Made by a program: the position numbers and the translations under genes. A stretch of 20,051 bases of DNA from a virus. The stretch spans positions 1 through 20,051 of IMG/VR virus record IMGVR_UViG_3300025417_000115; one strand, written 5' to 3'. A model generated the notes under the pieces. That model did no database searches. It was not told the origin of the DNA and was given only the letters and a program-made list of their open reading frames with translations. Shown one piece after another: positions 1 through 7,481 of this stretch (the first letter of the stretch is position 1; each line of letters begins with the position of its first letter).

Positions 1-240
1 AAACGTTATGGTAAGACACATGCATGTGAAGTCATTTTAAAAAATGAATTAAGCATTCCACCAGAATCTCTTACATTTGGCGGTTGGAAAAATCCTCCTC
101 AATGTATGCCAAATGAATATAAGCATACAGATACAGTAACTGCTTATCGCCAATATTACCGCCATAAAAAGAATGTTATGGTTATGAAATGGAACCGTGA
201 TCATGCATATGCGCCTGATTGGATGAACCATTATGCTTAA
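1..240 (+). CDS. Unknown phage protein, C-terminal part (5' end outside window)
   Basis: Frame 1 is open from the first base to a TAA at 238-240 and encodes 79 residues of a protein that begins upstream of the window. The visible part is basic and aromatic-rich, with an AYRQYY stretch followed by basic residues and a late PDW. From memory, an A-Y-R-x-Y-Y motif followed by lysines and a P-x-W near the C-terminus recurs in small uncharacterised phage proteins near nucleotide-metabolism genes, but I cannot name a function. Its stop codon overlaps the start of the dCMP deaminase gene by 8 nt, so the two are probably co-transcribed and translationally coupled. The gene is short of its start here, so total length is unknown. 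Confidence 0.75.
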   Translation, partial: KRYGKTHACEVILKNELSIPPESLTFGGWKNPPQCMPNEYKHTDTVTAYRQYYRHKKNVMVMKWNRDHAYAPDWMNHYA

Positions 241-664
241 TAAAGACAAATGGGATTTACGGTATTTGGAAATGGCTAAATTGGTATCAACATGGTCCAA
301 GGATCCATCAACCAAATGTGGTGCGGTTATTGTGGATCCAAACAACCATATTGTTAGTGTTGGCTTTAATGGTTTTCCTGCATATGTTGATGATAAACCT
401 GAACGTTTACATGACCGTGAACTAAAGTATGCAATGACAATTCATGCCGAGCGAAATGCCATGATTTTTGCCAATAGAAATCTTTATGGTTGCACAATGT
501 ACACATACCCAATGCAAGCTTGTAGTGAATGTGCTGCAATGATGATACAATCAGGGATTACTAGACATGTTAGCTTTAATAAAAGGCCTGAAAGATGGAA
601 TAAATCATTTCAAATAGCAAGCGATATGTTTAAAGAAGCATTTGTAGAAGTAAAACTATATTAG
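233..664 (+). CDS. Deoxycytidylate (dCMP) deaminase
   Basis: This 143-aa protein matches the zinc-dependent cytidine/deoxycytidylate deaminase family in length and motifs. H71-A-E73 supplies one zinc ligand and the catalytic glutamate, and C97-x2-C100 in a P-x3-C-x2-C context supplies the other two ligands. The N-terminal K-D-P-S-T-K-C-G-A stretch (residues 23-31) and the G-F-N-G-F-P loop (44-49) are typical of dCMP deaminases that act on the mononucleotide. The expected reaction is dCMP to dUMP, which feeds the thymidylate synthase-like protein encoded at 8852-9784. The start overlaps the previous gene by 8 nt; an 8-nt gap follows before the next gene. Function is assigned by motif; the allosteric behaviour (dCTP/dTTP) cannot be read from the sequence. 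Confidence 0.93.
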   Translation: MLNKDKWDLRYLEMAKLVSTWSKDPSTKCGAVIVDPNNHIVSVGFNGFPAYVDDKPERLHDRELKYAMTIHAERNAMIFANRNLYGCTMYTYPMQACSECAAMMIQSGITRHVSFNKRPERWNKSFQIASDMFKEAFVEVKLY

Positions 665-672
665 GAAAACCG

Positions 673-1047
673 ATGAACTTATCTGAACTTATTAATCAAT
701 TAGTAGAAGTAAAACAACAAAGAGCTGATCTTGCATTACAAGACAGTGATCTATCCAAACAAGTTGCACAGTTGGAAGCCGATATTATGCATGCTATGTC
801 AGAAGCAGGTACAACCAAAGCTGCATCAGAGGCTGGCCATTCTGTCACAATGTCTAAAAAGACTGTGCCTGTTATTACGGATTGGGAATCATTTTATGAA
901 TATGTTTCTCAAACCAAAAGCTTTGATTTGCTCCATAAACGGTTAAGCTCTACTGCCTTTAAGGATCGACTCGAACAAGGTGAACAGATCCCCGGTTCAT
1001 CGGCTACTGAATTATGGGGAATTAACTTAACTAAATCACGTAAATAA
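673..1047 (+). CDS. Small phage protein with N-terminal coiled coil
   Basis: This is a 124-aa protein of unknown function. Residues 1-45 are rich in Leu, Gln, Asp and Lys with heptad-like spacing and should form a coiled coil. The remainder contains a W-E-x-F-Y segment around residues 71-76 and ends in a basic L-T-K-S-R-K tail. A 'tryptophan-acidic-aromatic then I-P-G' arrangement is something I recall in uncharacterised proteins of tailed phages and prophages, often beside ssDNA-binding or recombination genes, but no biochemical role follows from it. An AGGA-type ribosome binding site precedes the ATG, and a TAAGGA motif overlapping its own stop serves the next gene, pointing to coupled expression with the putative ssDNA-binding protein. 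Confidence 0.8.
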   Translation: MNLSELINQLVEVKQQRADLALQDSDLSKQVAQLEADIMHAMSEAGTTKAASEAGHSVTMSKKTVPVITDWESFYEYVSQTKSFDLLHKRLSSTAFKDRLEQGEQIPGSSATELWGINLTKSRK

Positions 1048-1056
1048 GGAACTAAA

Positions 1057-1788
1057 ATGGCTAAAAACGAAATTGTTACATTTGAATCAGAACTTGCTAA
1101 ATTGGCAGAGCAAAGCATTGCCGCAGAAAAAAGCTCAGCAGGTGTTTCATTTATCACTACTAGTGGTGGAACTTTAAAGTATCGTGATAACCCGATTGCA
1201 GGTAATTCGTTGGAAGTAGTTGTATTGGCATCACCAATTGAGCGTTTGTACTATACATCACGCTTTGATCCAACCAACAATGCACCTCCTACTTGTTTTG
1301 CGCTAGGTTCTACATTAACAGGGTTAAAACCAAGTCATTTGTCTGAGACACCACAAGCTGAATTGTGTGAGTCTTGCCCTAAAAATCAATGGGGTAGTGC
1401 AACCAATGGTGGCAAAGGTAAAGCTTGTAGTGAAAAGCGTCGTTTATTCCTAATGACATCTGATTCTATTTCAACACCAGAAGCAGTTAGTATGGGTGAA
1501 GTGGCAGCTCTACGTATTCCAGTAACTAGTGTTAAAGGTTTTGCAACTTATGTACAAACAGTGGCTTCAACAGTTAAACGCCCGTTGGCAGGTGTTATTA
1601 CTAAAATTGCATTGGTACCTGATCCTAAAACACAATTTAAGATTCAGTTCACCTTTGTCAAAGCCGTTGAGTCTATTGAAGTTGTTAAAGCTTTATTGGC
1701 AAGAGGTGAAAAAGAAGTACTGAATGCCATTAATTCTCCTGATGTAGAAGAGGAAACTCCTGCATTGGCAACATCATCGAAGTATTAA
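1057..1788 (+). CDS. Putative single-stranded DNA-binding protein with a four-Cys metal site
   Basis: The 243-aa protein has four cysteines placed as a probable zinc knuckle: C80, C104-x2-C107 and C124, the latter inside a basic G-K-G-K-A-C stretch. The C-E-S-C-P-K-N-x-W-G-S and G-K-G-K-A-C signature is one I associate with ssDNA-binding proteins of podovirus-like phages; this is recognition from memory, not a search result. A cluster of acidic residues lies near the C-terminus (D-V-E-E-E, about 228-232), as in phage SSBs that use an acidic tail to contact partners, although the last residues here are neutral. Position just upstream of the DNA polymerase supports a replication role. TAAGGA precedes the ATG at a good distance. 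The alternative is another zinc-binding replication accessory protein. Confidence 0.6.
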   Translation: MAKNEIVTFESELAKLAEQSIAAEKSSAGVSFITTSGGTLKYRDNPIAGNSLEVVVLASPIERLYYTSRFDPTNNAPPTCFALGSTLTGLKPSHLSETPQAELCESCPKNQWGSATNGGKGKACSEKRRLFLMTSDSISTPEAVSMGEVAALRIPVTSVKGFATYVQTVASTVKRPLAGVITKIALVPDPKTQFKIQFTFVKAVESIEVVKALLARGEKEVLNAINSPDVEEETPALATSSKY

Positions 1789-1805
1789 CCATAACAGGTG
1801 TACAC

Positions 1806-2096
1806 ATGAAAACTAGTTTACTGTTATTTACAGTATTACTGTGTGTAAGTTGTTCATCTTCGCAGCCGCCGAATTATCAAGCATATAATACGTCGGCTGT
1901 GCCTATTGTCACAATGCAATATGAATCGAGTGTTCAGCAAATGTCAAGAAATGATGTAATTTCGGCAGTACTTGCTTGTCAATCAAGTGGTTTACGAGCA
2001 GAAATTGTCAATGGTAAACGTATGATCAATGGATCTATTACAAGTATTCCGGTCGATGTAGTTTGTCTTCCTAAGATGGATCCATACAAATGGTAG
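1806..2096 (+). CDS. Small predicted lipoprotein
   Basis: The 96-aa product starts with a short basic N-terminus (M-K-T), a hydrophobic core at residues 4-14 and a V-S-C at 14-16 followed by serines. This looks like a lipoprotein signal peptide cleaved before C16; the residue three before it is C13 rather than the usual Leu, a slight departure from the lipobox. The mature part would be about 81 residues, with a second pair of cysteines near its middle and end (about C57 and C88). I do not recognise the family. A phage lipoprotein expressed with replication genes could modify the host envelope, for example in superinfection exclusion, but that is inference. It overlaps the DNA polymerase start by 7 nt. 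An AGGTG site lies upstream of its ATG. Confidence 0.75.
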   Translation: MKTSLLLFTVLLCVSCSSSQPPNYQAYNTSAVPIVTMQYESSVQQMSRNDVISAVLACQSSGLRAEIVNGKRMINGSITSIPVDVVCLPKMDPYKW

Positions 2097-3910
2097 AACC
2101 GATTTTCTTAGACTTTGAAACAGAAGCTATTGGCCCTAGACCAGAACAGTATCCACCTAAGCCTGTAGGTCTTGCAGTTTTAGATCGTACAAACCAGTTT
2201 AAATCTGGCTACTATTCGTTTTGTCATGACAGCAATAACAATTGTACGTTTGAAGATGCAAAAAGACTTCTAATTCGTATTTGGGAATCAGGCAGGCACA
2301 TTTGCTTTCATAATGCAATGTTTGATATGTCAGTAATTGTGGAGCAGTTTGGGCTTCCATTTTTACAGCCTGAACGAGTTCATGATACTTTGGTTTTGGC
2401 ATTTCTATACAACCCTTATGTTAGAAGTTTATCATTAAAAGAACTATGTGTTGAATGGCTCAATATACAACCTGAAGAACGTGATCAACTGTTTGAATGG
2501 TTAGTAGCTCACATACCTGCAGTTGCCAAAAAGCCTAAAACCGCTGGAGCTTACATTGCCCGTGGTCCGGCGGACCTTGTAGGAATGTATGCAGAGGCCG
2601 ACGTTGCATTAACAGCCAAACTATGGGACTTTACCTTATCCGTTAGACAAACAATGCCACGGGCCTATCTCAGGGAAATTGAGCTAATGCCTATTTTATT
2701 GGAAAACTCTAGGATAGGGGTTCGTGTAGACAGAGACGGTCTGAATCAGTGCCTTGAAAAAGCCAAAGCAGATATTTTGCAATGTGAAGTCTGGTTGAAT
2801 AAATACTTCAATGCAGACGATATTAACTATAATTCTGGTGCTCAGCTGGTTCAAATCATTCAAAATAAAGGTTGTTATGACAAGAACAAAAAGTGGCCAA
2901 CGAGTGATAAAGGTACGCCTTTGTCAGATAAAGATACACTTGCAAATCTGATTACAGATCCTGAGCTATCATCCGTTTTACGACATCGAGATGTGTTGGT
3001 CAAATTGACTGGCGCATACATTGAGCCATGGTTAGAGCAGTCTGCTTCTACAGGTCGGATTTATACAGAGTGGAACACAGTTAGAGGTGAAGCGGGTGGC
3101 ACTAGAACAGGTCGATTATCATCAAAACCGACACTACAGACAATGCCTATACGAGGTCCGAAGACTCCTCTGCCCTCCGAAATTCGTGATCTTATTATAC
3201 CTAAGGTTCGTGAATATATCCTTCCTGATGAAGGTCATTCAATGATTGCATGCGATTACAATGCGCAGGAACTTCGACTATTTGCTTATTTTGAGGATGG
3301 ACAGCTTAAAGAACAGTACTTGAAAGACCCTAAAGCTGACCTTCATACGTTTAGTAAGAACTTAATGAGTGAAAAGGTTGGAAGAGACATTCCTCGTGAT
3401 TACGTGAAAACACTATCATTCGGTATTTTGTACGGTGCAGGCCCTAAAAAATTATCCGAAATGTTAAAGATTCCGTATGATGAAGCTAAAGAACTTGTGG
3501 ATCTGTATAAAACAGAAGTAGCTACAGGACTTCCTAAGATTAATGAAGACCTAATGGCTAGATATAGAGCCAAGATTCCTTTTAAGACTGTCGGCGGACG
3601 ACTAATAAAAGGTGAACCGCCAAAGATAATCCATGGTAAATTAATGGAATTCGGGTTTAAATCCCTTAATACATTAATTCAAGGATCTGGTGCTGACATG
3701 GCAAAGAAAGCAATGATTGACTATTCTAAGCTTGCTACTCATTCACGGCTTTTGCTATCATTACACGATGAAATTGTAATCACATGCCAAAAAGGGTATG
3801 AAGAACAGGAAGCTAAAAAATTAGAGCAATCTATGGTAGGTGCATTTCCAATGGACGTTCCTTTTATTGCCGAAGCTAAATTCGGTGACAACTTTGCCCA
3901 AACTAAATAA
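2090..3910 (+). CDS. Family A DNA polymerase with 3'-5' exonuclease
   Basis: This 606-aa replicative polymerase has both expected domains and no 5' nuclease domain. The N-terminal exonuclease carries D8-x-E10 (Exo I), N75-x2-F78-D79 (Exo II) and Y167-x3-D171 (Exo III), so proofreading should be active. The polymerase domain has motif A around D389 (D-Y-N-A-Q-E-L-R), motif B R436-x3-K440-x3-F444-x3-Y448-G449 and motif C H559-D560-E561. The residue equivalent to E. coli Pol I F762 is phenylalanine (F444), not the tyrosine of T7. No DnaJ-like cysteine repeats are inserted, unlike HMO-2011-type phage polymerases as I remember them. The ATG overlaps the lipoprotein stop, and a TAAGGA at its own stop serves the next gene. 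Confidence 0.96.
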   Translation: MVEPIFLDFETEAIGPRPEQYPPKPVGLAVLDRTNQFKSGYYSFCHDSNNNCTFEDAKRLLIRIWESGRHICFHNAMFDMSVIVEQFGLPFLQPERVHDTLVLAFLYNPYVRSLSLKELCVEWLNIQPEERDQLFEWLVAHIPAVAKKPKTAGAYIARGPADLVGMYAEADVALTAKLWDFTLSVRQTMPRAYLREIELMPILLENSRIGVRVDRDGLNQCLEKAKADILQCEVWLNKYFNADDINYNSGAQLVQIIQNKGCYDKNKKWPTSDKGTPLSDKDTLANLITDPELSSVLRHRDVLVKLTGAYIEPWLEQSASTGRIYTEWNTVRGEAGGTRTGRLSSKPTLQTMPIRGPKTPLPSEIRDLIIPKVREYILPDEGHSMIACDYNAQELRLFAYFEDGQLKEQYLKDPKADLHTFSKNLMSEKVGRDIPRDYVKTLSFGILYGAGPKKLSEMLKIPYDEAKELVDLYKTEVATGLPKINEDLMARYRAKIPFKTVGGRLIKGEPPKIIHGKLMEFGFKSLNTLIQGSGADMAKKAMIDYSKLATHSRLLLSLHDEIVITCQKGYEEQEAKKLEQSMVGAFPMDVPFIAEAKFGDNFAQTK

Positions 3911-3918
3911 GGACTAAT

Positions 3919-4413
3919 ATGGCAACTAAAGAAGAAAACGAGTTATTAGAGGGTAAAGATGCGCCTCTAACGGATATGATTTATGGTATCCAACAAAAGC
4001 CTGAATATCAAGATACTGATATTCTTCCTGACAACAACGGTGTGCTTCGTGGTGAATCTGACCCATTACAGTTATTTGTAAATATGTATCAACCGGGTGA
4101 GTTTGTCACAAAACAGAACTTTAGAAAACATTTACTTCAAATTCTTAATAATTGGCATAAGTCAATGACCGAAAAAGAAGAATGGGCAGGTAATCGTCAG
4201 ATCGGTATTTCATTAAAACAAACTAGTCCTCATGTGCAATGGGGTGATAAGTTTGACGGTACTATATTTTATGTAAAAGCAGAATCTAATTTTGACAAGT
4301 GGCTTTTTGATGACACAATGACAACCGAAAAGAAATCAGTTGGCACATTAAATCAAAAACAATTGCATAAAGCTTTAGATGATTTTATTGCTACTTTTAA
4401 GGAGGCAAAGTGA
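3919..4413 (+). CDS. Unknown phage protein following DNA polymerase
   Basis: A 164-aa soluble protein with no membrane segment or metal-binding pattern. The first third is acidic (E-E-N-E-L-L-E and D-I-L-P-D-N-N stretches); the rest is mixed with scattered tryptophans at about residues 75, 90, 104 and 128. I do not recognise a family. It is preceded by AAATAAGGA overlapping the polymerase stop, almost the same leader as that of the 243-aa putative SSB gene, suggesting similar translation efficiency. Its end overlaps the GTG start of the next gene by 4 nt (GTGA). Coding status is supported by the long open frame, a good ribosome binding site and tight packing; position suggests a replication accessory role. 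Confidence 0.8.
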   Translation: MATKEENELLEGKDAPLTDMIYGIQQKPEYQDTDILPDNNGVLRGESDPLQLFVNMYQPGEFVTKQNFRKHLLQILNNWHKSMTEKEEWAGNRQIGISLKQTSPHVQWGDKFDGTIFYVKAESNFDKWLFDDTMTTEKKSVGTLNQKQLHKALDDFIATFKEAK

Positions 4414-4706
4414 AACGAATCGACGAACTTGCACTTTTAGAAGATCAATTCTCTAAAGAACAAAAAAGAGCAACATTAATTATGCTTATTCTTCAAGCAA
4501 TTGAAAATGTTGAAAAGCTTATTGAGGGCAATCCTGAATTTATAGAGTCTCCAATGGCATACAATTTAGTTGGTGGAATTATTGATCAACTTAAAGCATC
4601 AGTTCCAACTATTTATAAACCTGCAGAGTATTCTCTTGAACAACAAATAAAATGTGGTGATGGGCAACCTGCACAACCGTTGTTTGGAGGTAGATATGGA
4701 GACTAG
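4410..4706 (+). CDS. Unknown small phage protein (GTG start)
   Basis: A 98-aa protein of unknown function. The first half (residues 1-45) is strongly helical with Leu/Ile/Met and Lys/Glu alternation; the last 20 residues are Gly/Pro/Gln-rich and probably flexible. The start is GTG at 4410-4412, chosen because GGAGG at 4401-4405 sits four bases upstream and because GTGA overlaps the TGA of the previous gene, a standard coupling arrangement. The 3' end overlaps the following gene by 11 nt, and that gene's ribosome binding site lies inside this coding region. No motif allows a functional call. Confidence 0.75.
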   Translation: MKRIDELALLEDQFSKEQKRATLIMLILQAIENVEKLIEGNPEFIESPMAYNLVGGIIDQLKASVPTIYKPAEYSLEQQIKCGDGQPAQPLFGGRYGD

Positions 4707-4878
4707 TCTTAAAGAAGTTGAACTTGTCTTTAAAGTCAAAATTGCAACATATAAAGTTAGAGAACTTGTAGAGCATCAAACTAAAATCTTAGATTCTTTT
4801 CAAGATGTAATTAATAGAATTTTGTACACAAACGGTATTTCATCAGATGCTGTTTTAACACTAAGCGGAGAAGAATAA
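4696..4878 (+). CDS. Small phage protein, 60 aa (start revised to ATG 4696)
   Basis: The open frame can be read from a GTG at 4654, but the ATG at 4696 is the better start: GGAGG at 4686-4690 is five bases upstream, and the upstream extension would overlap the previous gene by more than 50 nt with no ribosome binding site of its own. The resulting 60-aa protein begins M-E-T-S-L and is a mixed charged/hydrophobic helix-forming chain ending in an acidic S-G-E-E. No family is recognised. The stop TAA shares its last A with the ATG of the next gene, so translation is coupled. Confidence 0.7.
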   Translation: METSLKEVELVFKVKIATYKVRELVEHQTKILDSFQDVINRILYTNGISSDAVLTLSGEE

Positions 4879-5156
4879 TGGCAGAACAATCAGACTTTCA
4901 AAAGCAATTCTTTGCCAAAGGAACAGGTGCTACTTTATTTACGCAAAAAGAGTTTGATGATGCTTTGGAAATAGCTAAAGCCGAGATTATGGCATTTGCT
5001 ATTGATGCATCTAGACAAGCGGTCATGATGGAACGTGAAGCTTGTGCCAAACTTGTTGATGAAGAAGGTGAGCATCATACAGACATGCCGTATAAAGAGC
5101 ACTTTATTGAATTAGCAGAACGTATTCGTAACCGTATTCCAAGTCAAAGACAATGA
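4878..5156 (+). CDS. Unknown small phage protein, 92 aa
   Basis: A mostly helical 92-aa protein. Its C-terminal half has an E-R-E-A-C-A-K-L-V-D-E segment (about residues 52-62) followed by L-A-E-R-I-R-N-R. I remember this 'E-x-C-A-x-L then A-x-x-I-R-x-R' arrangement as common in short uncharacterised phage and prophage proteins; no function is known to me. It shares one base with the previous stop and overlaps the next gene by 4 nt (ATGA at 5153-5156). A GGAGAAG site precedes the ATG. It lies immediately before the Cas4-like nuclease, so a link with recombination is possible but unproven. Confidence 0.75.
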   Translation: MAEQSDFQKQFFAKGTGATLFTQKEFDDALEIAKAEIMAFAIDASRQAVMMEREACAKLVDEEGEHHTDMPYKEHFIELAERIRNRIPSQRQ

Positions 5157-5791
5157 TCCATTCATATTCCGCAGTTAAGATGCACGAGCAATGTGCTCGT
5201 AAATATAAGTTTGTCAAAATAGACAAGCTTCAGGATAAATCAGGTGAAGCTGCCAATCGAGGCAAAATGATCCATGAAGAGATTGAGGCTATTCTTAAAG
5301 GCGGATTACCAATCTTATCAGAAGACATTGCTTATTTAGATGATAAACTATCTAATTGGCTAAAGCTTAAAGCTGCATCAGAAATGACAATTGCAGTTGA
5401 TAAGTCATGGAACCCTGTGTTATATAACGATCCAACCGCTATGTTTAGAGGCGTGATTGACTTATATATTGAAAATGGACCTGAAGCTACAATCATTGAC
5501 TTTAAAACAGGTAAGCATCGTGATTATTCAGACCAAGTGTCCGTATATGCAGCATTAATTATGTCATGCAAACCAAATATTCAGTATGTTAAAACAGCAA
5601 TTGAGTTTTTAGACCTTGCAAAAACAGATGAATATAAATTAATCACAAGAGCAGATCTGCCGACCTTACAAGTCCAGTTAAAACGTCGCCTTGAAAACGT
5701 AGAAAAAGACAAGATCTTTGCGCCTAATCCGTCATTTTTATGTAACTACTGTAATTTTAGTAAGAAAAGTGGCGGCCCATGTAAATGGTAA
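5153..5791 (+). CDS. PD-(D/E)XK nuclease, Cas4/RecB-like with Fe-S-type cysteines
   Basis: The 212-aa protein has the ordered landmarks of Cas4/RecB-type exonucleases: C14 near the N-terminus, R36-G37 followed by H41, G100-x2-D103, D116-x-K118 (I-I-D-F-K-T-G-K) and the RecB-type Q128-x3-Y132. Near the C-terminus C197, C200 and C210 join C14 to give the four cysteines that hold a [4Fe-4S] cluster in Cas4 and AddB-like nucleases. The expected activity is Mg2+/Mn2+-dependent DNA end resection. No CRISPR array or other cas gene is present, so a phage recombination or DNA degradation role is more likely than adaptation. It overlaps the VRR-NUC gene by 7 nt. Confidence 0.88.
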   Translation: MIHSYSAVKMHEQCARKYKFVKIDKLQDKSGEAANRGKMIHEEIEAILKGGLPILSEDIAYLDDKLSNWLKLKAASEMTIAVDKSWNPVLYNDPTAMFRGVIDLYIENGPEATIIDFKTGKHRDYSDQVSVYAALIMSCKPNIQYVKTAIEFLDLAKTDEYKLITRADLPTLQVQLKRRLENVEKDKIFAPNPSFLCNYCNFSKKSGGPCKW

Positions 5792-6090
5792 CTAAAGTTC
5801 TTGAACGAGATTTAGAAAGACATTTTTCTGCTGAGTGTAAACGTTTAAAGATTTCATCAATTAAGTTACATTTAAAGTTCAGTACTGGGTATCCTGACAG
5901 ACTTGTGATTTTGCCATTTAATAAAGTCTTATGGGTAGAACTAAAAACACTAACAGGAAAATTATCAGCTCGTCAAGAACATATACATATGTTGCTACAA
6001 CTACATCATCATTGCGTACTCGTATTAAGAACAAAAGAGGAAATCACCGATGCTTTGGAAGCCACACGAATATCAGACAAAGGCAATTAA
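5785..6090 (+). CDS. VRR-NUC domain nuclease
   Basis: A 101-aa single-domain protein of the VRR-NUC branch of the PD-(D/E)XK superfamily. The catalytic core is visible: G35-x-P37-D38-R39, then E52-x-K54 in V-E-L-K-T, followed by K-L-S-A-R-Q-E, the conserved Q-E turn. Length fits the stand-alone phage versions, which are thought to cut branched DNA structures such as flaps or Holliday junctions. An E7 upstream in E-R-D-L-E could complete the metal site. The gene sits between the Cas4-like nuclease (7-nt overlap) and the SNF2 helicase (41-nt overlap), an arrangement familiar from phage replication modules and suggesting the three act on the same DNA intermediates. Confidence 0.9.
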   Translation: MVTKVLERDLERHFSAECKRLKISSIKLHLKFSTGYPDRLVILPFNKVLWVELKTLTGKLSARQEHIHMLLQLHHHCVLVLRTKEEITDALEATRISDKGN

Positions 6091-7420
6091 GTTTTTACTA
6101 GAAAATGGTTCAGGCCAACTATGGCTTAGCCCTGGGCTAGGAAAGACTGCCATTACACTTGAGACAATCAAATTATTAATTGAAGCTAATGCAGTAAAGA
6201 AAGTCTTGGTCATTGCCCCTTTACGACCTTGCTATGCAGTCTGGCCTGATGAAATACAAAAATGGGATAACTTTAAAGACATTACTTGCAGTGTGCTGCA
6301 TGGTCCACAGAAGGATAAGAAAATCCATGATAAGGCAACCATCCATGTGGTTAACTTTGATGGTCTGGCATGGTTATCCAATACCTTTAGAAGGTTAAAT
6401 GTTAAGCTACCTTATGACATGCTTATTGTAGATGAAATTAGTTATTTAAAAAATACTCGCACACAGAGATTTAAGTCTTTAAGTCCTTTATTAGATCATT
6501 TTCCTAGAAGAGTCGGTCTTACAGGATCTCCGGCATCTAATGGTCTAATGGATATTTTTGGACCTCAACTTGTAATTGACCGTGGAGCTACATTTGGAAA
6601 ATACGTTACACACTTTAGAGCAAACTATTTCTATCCAAGTGGTTATGGCGGATATACATGGGCATTACAGACAGGCGCTGAAGAACGAATCTATGAAGCA
6701 TTGGCCGACAAAGTTTTAAGAATGTCCGCAGAAGATTATTTAGAACTGCCTGAATTAATTACTAATAAAGTATATGTCGATCTTCCACCAGATGCTTTTA
6801 AGAAATATAAAGAGCTTGAAGACAAGTTATTGCTTGACATAGAAAGTGGTCAAGTCACTGCATCAACAGCAGCAGTTGCAATCGGTAAATGCCAGCAAAT
6901 TTCTAATGGGGCAGTCTATTTAGATGGAACAGAGCGCGAAGTACAGCACATACATGATGCCAAACTGGAAGCAGTTATTGACATTGTAGAAGAGTTATCA
7001 GGGCAGCCATGTTTAATCGGTTATCATTTTAAGCATGATCTAGATAGACTTAAGAAAGCATTCCCATCGGCACCTGTCATTGGATCCGGAATTGCTGGTG
7101 ATAAGCTAACCAAGATCATTAATGTGTGGAATGAAGGTAAAACTCCTGTCCTTCTTGCTCATCCACAATCGGCAGGACATGGCTTAAACTTACAAGGTGC
7201 TGGGCATGCTGTGATCTGGTTTAGTAATACATGGTCATTAGAAATCTATGAGCAGTTTGTAAGACGACTTTATCGTCAAGGACAAAGAAATAACATCATC
7301 ATTCACCAAATTATTGGTAGAAAAACAATTGATGAAGCTATCATTAAAGCAATTGAGAGTAAAGACAAGACACAACAAAGTCTCATGAATGCAGTTAAAG
7401 CATATGCAAAAGAAAAATAA
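6050..7420 (+). CDS. SNF2-family DNA helicase/translocase
   Basis: A 456-aa superfamily 2 ATPase. The N-terminal lobe has a Q-motif-like H6-x-Y-Q (residues 6-9), Walker A P28-G-L-G-K32-T33, Walker B D128-E129 and motif III T158-G-S. The C-terminal lobe has a G-H-G-L-N-L-Q segment (376-382, motif V) and Q402-x3-R406-x2-R409-x-G-Q412 (motif VI). The compact size, short linker and R-x-G-Q ending match phage SNF2-like helicases rather than chromatin remodelers. It probably moves along double-stranded DNA or remodels forks together with the adjacent VRR-NUC nuclease. It is the last gene of the left operon; a new promoter begins a few bases after its stop. Confidence 0.94.
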   Translation: MLWKPHEYQTKAIKFLLENGSGQLWLSPGLGKTAITLETIKLLIEANAVKKVLVIAPLRPCYAVWPDEIQKWDNFKDITCSVLHGPQKDKKIHDKATIHVVNFDGLAWLSNTFRRLNVKLPYDMLIVDEISYLKNTRTQRFKSLSPLLDHFPRRVGLTGSPASNGLMDIFGPQLVIDRGATFGKYVTHFRANYFYPSGYGGYTWALQTGAEERIYEALADKVLRMSAEDYLELPELITNKVYVDLPPDAFKKYKELEDKLLLDIESGQVTASTAAVAIGKCQQISNGAVYLDGTEREVQHIHDAKLEAVIDIVEELSGQPCLIGYHFKHDLDRLKKAFPSAPVIGSGIAGDKLTKIINVWNEGKTPVLLAHPQSAGHGLNLQGAGHAVIWFSNTWSLEIYEQFVRRLYRQGQRNNIIIHQIIGRKTIDEAIIKAIESKDKTQQSLMNAVKAYAKEK

Positions 7421-7442
7421 TGTTTACTTTAATGTTTACTTA
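7419..7442 (+). repeat. 12-bp tandem direct repeat at the promoter
   Basis: The sequence AATGTTTACTT occurs twice in succession, at 7419-7429 and 7431-7441, with a 12-bp period. The first copy contains the -35 hexamer of the promoter at 7423-7451; the second lies in its spacer. Two helically phased copies could be operator half-sites for a repressor or activator; the small HTH-like protein encoded at 9774-10028 is a candidate. A chance duplication in an AT-rich spacer cannot be excluded. Confidence 0.55.
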
Positions 7443-7451
7443 TGGTATAAT
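7423..7451 (+). promoter_or_regulatory. Sigma70-type promoter for the deoxynucleotide operon
   Basis: TTTACT at 7423-7428 and a perfect TATAAT at 7446-7451 are separated by exactly 17 bp, and they fall in the longest intergenic gap of the left half (61 bp between the helicase stop and the next ATG). The expected transcription start is near 7458. This allows host RNA polymerase to transcribe the 7482-10028 genes independently of the upstream replication genes. Confidence 0.8.
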
Positions 7452-7481
7452 GTATTGTAGTTTAACAAAAGAGGAAACCGT

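Noticed and set aside
2090-3910. HMO-2011-type polymerase with a DnaJ-like central domain
   Set aside because: No C-x2-C-x-G-x-G repeats are present between the exonuclease and polymerase motifs.
5153-5791. Cas4-like gene as a sign of a CRISPR-Cas system
   Set aside because: No other cas gene and no repeat-spacer array in the window; Cas4-like nucleases are common stand-alone phage genes.
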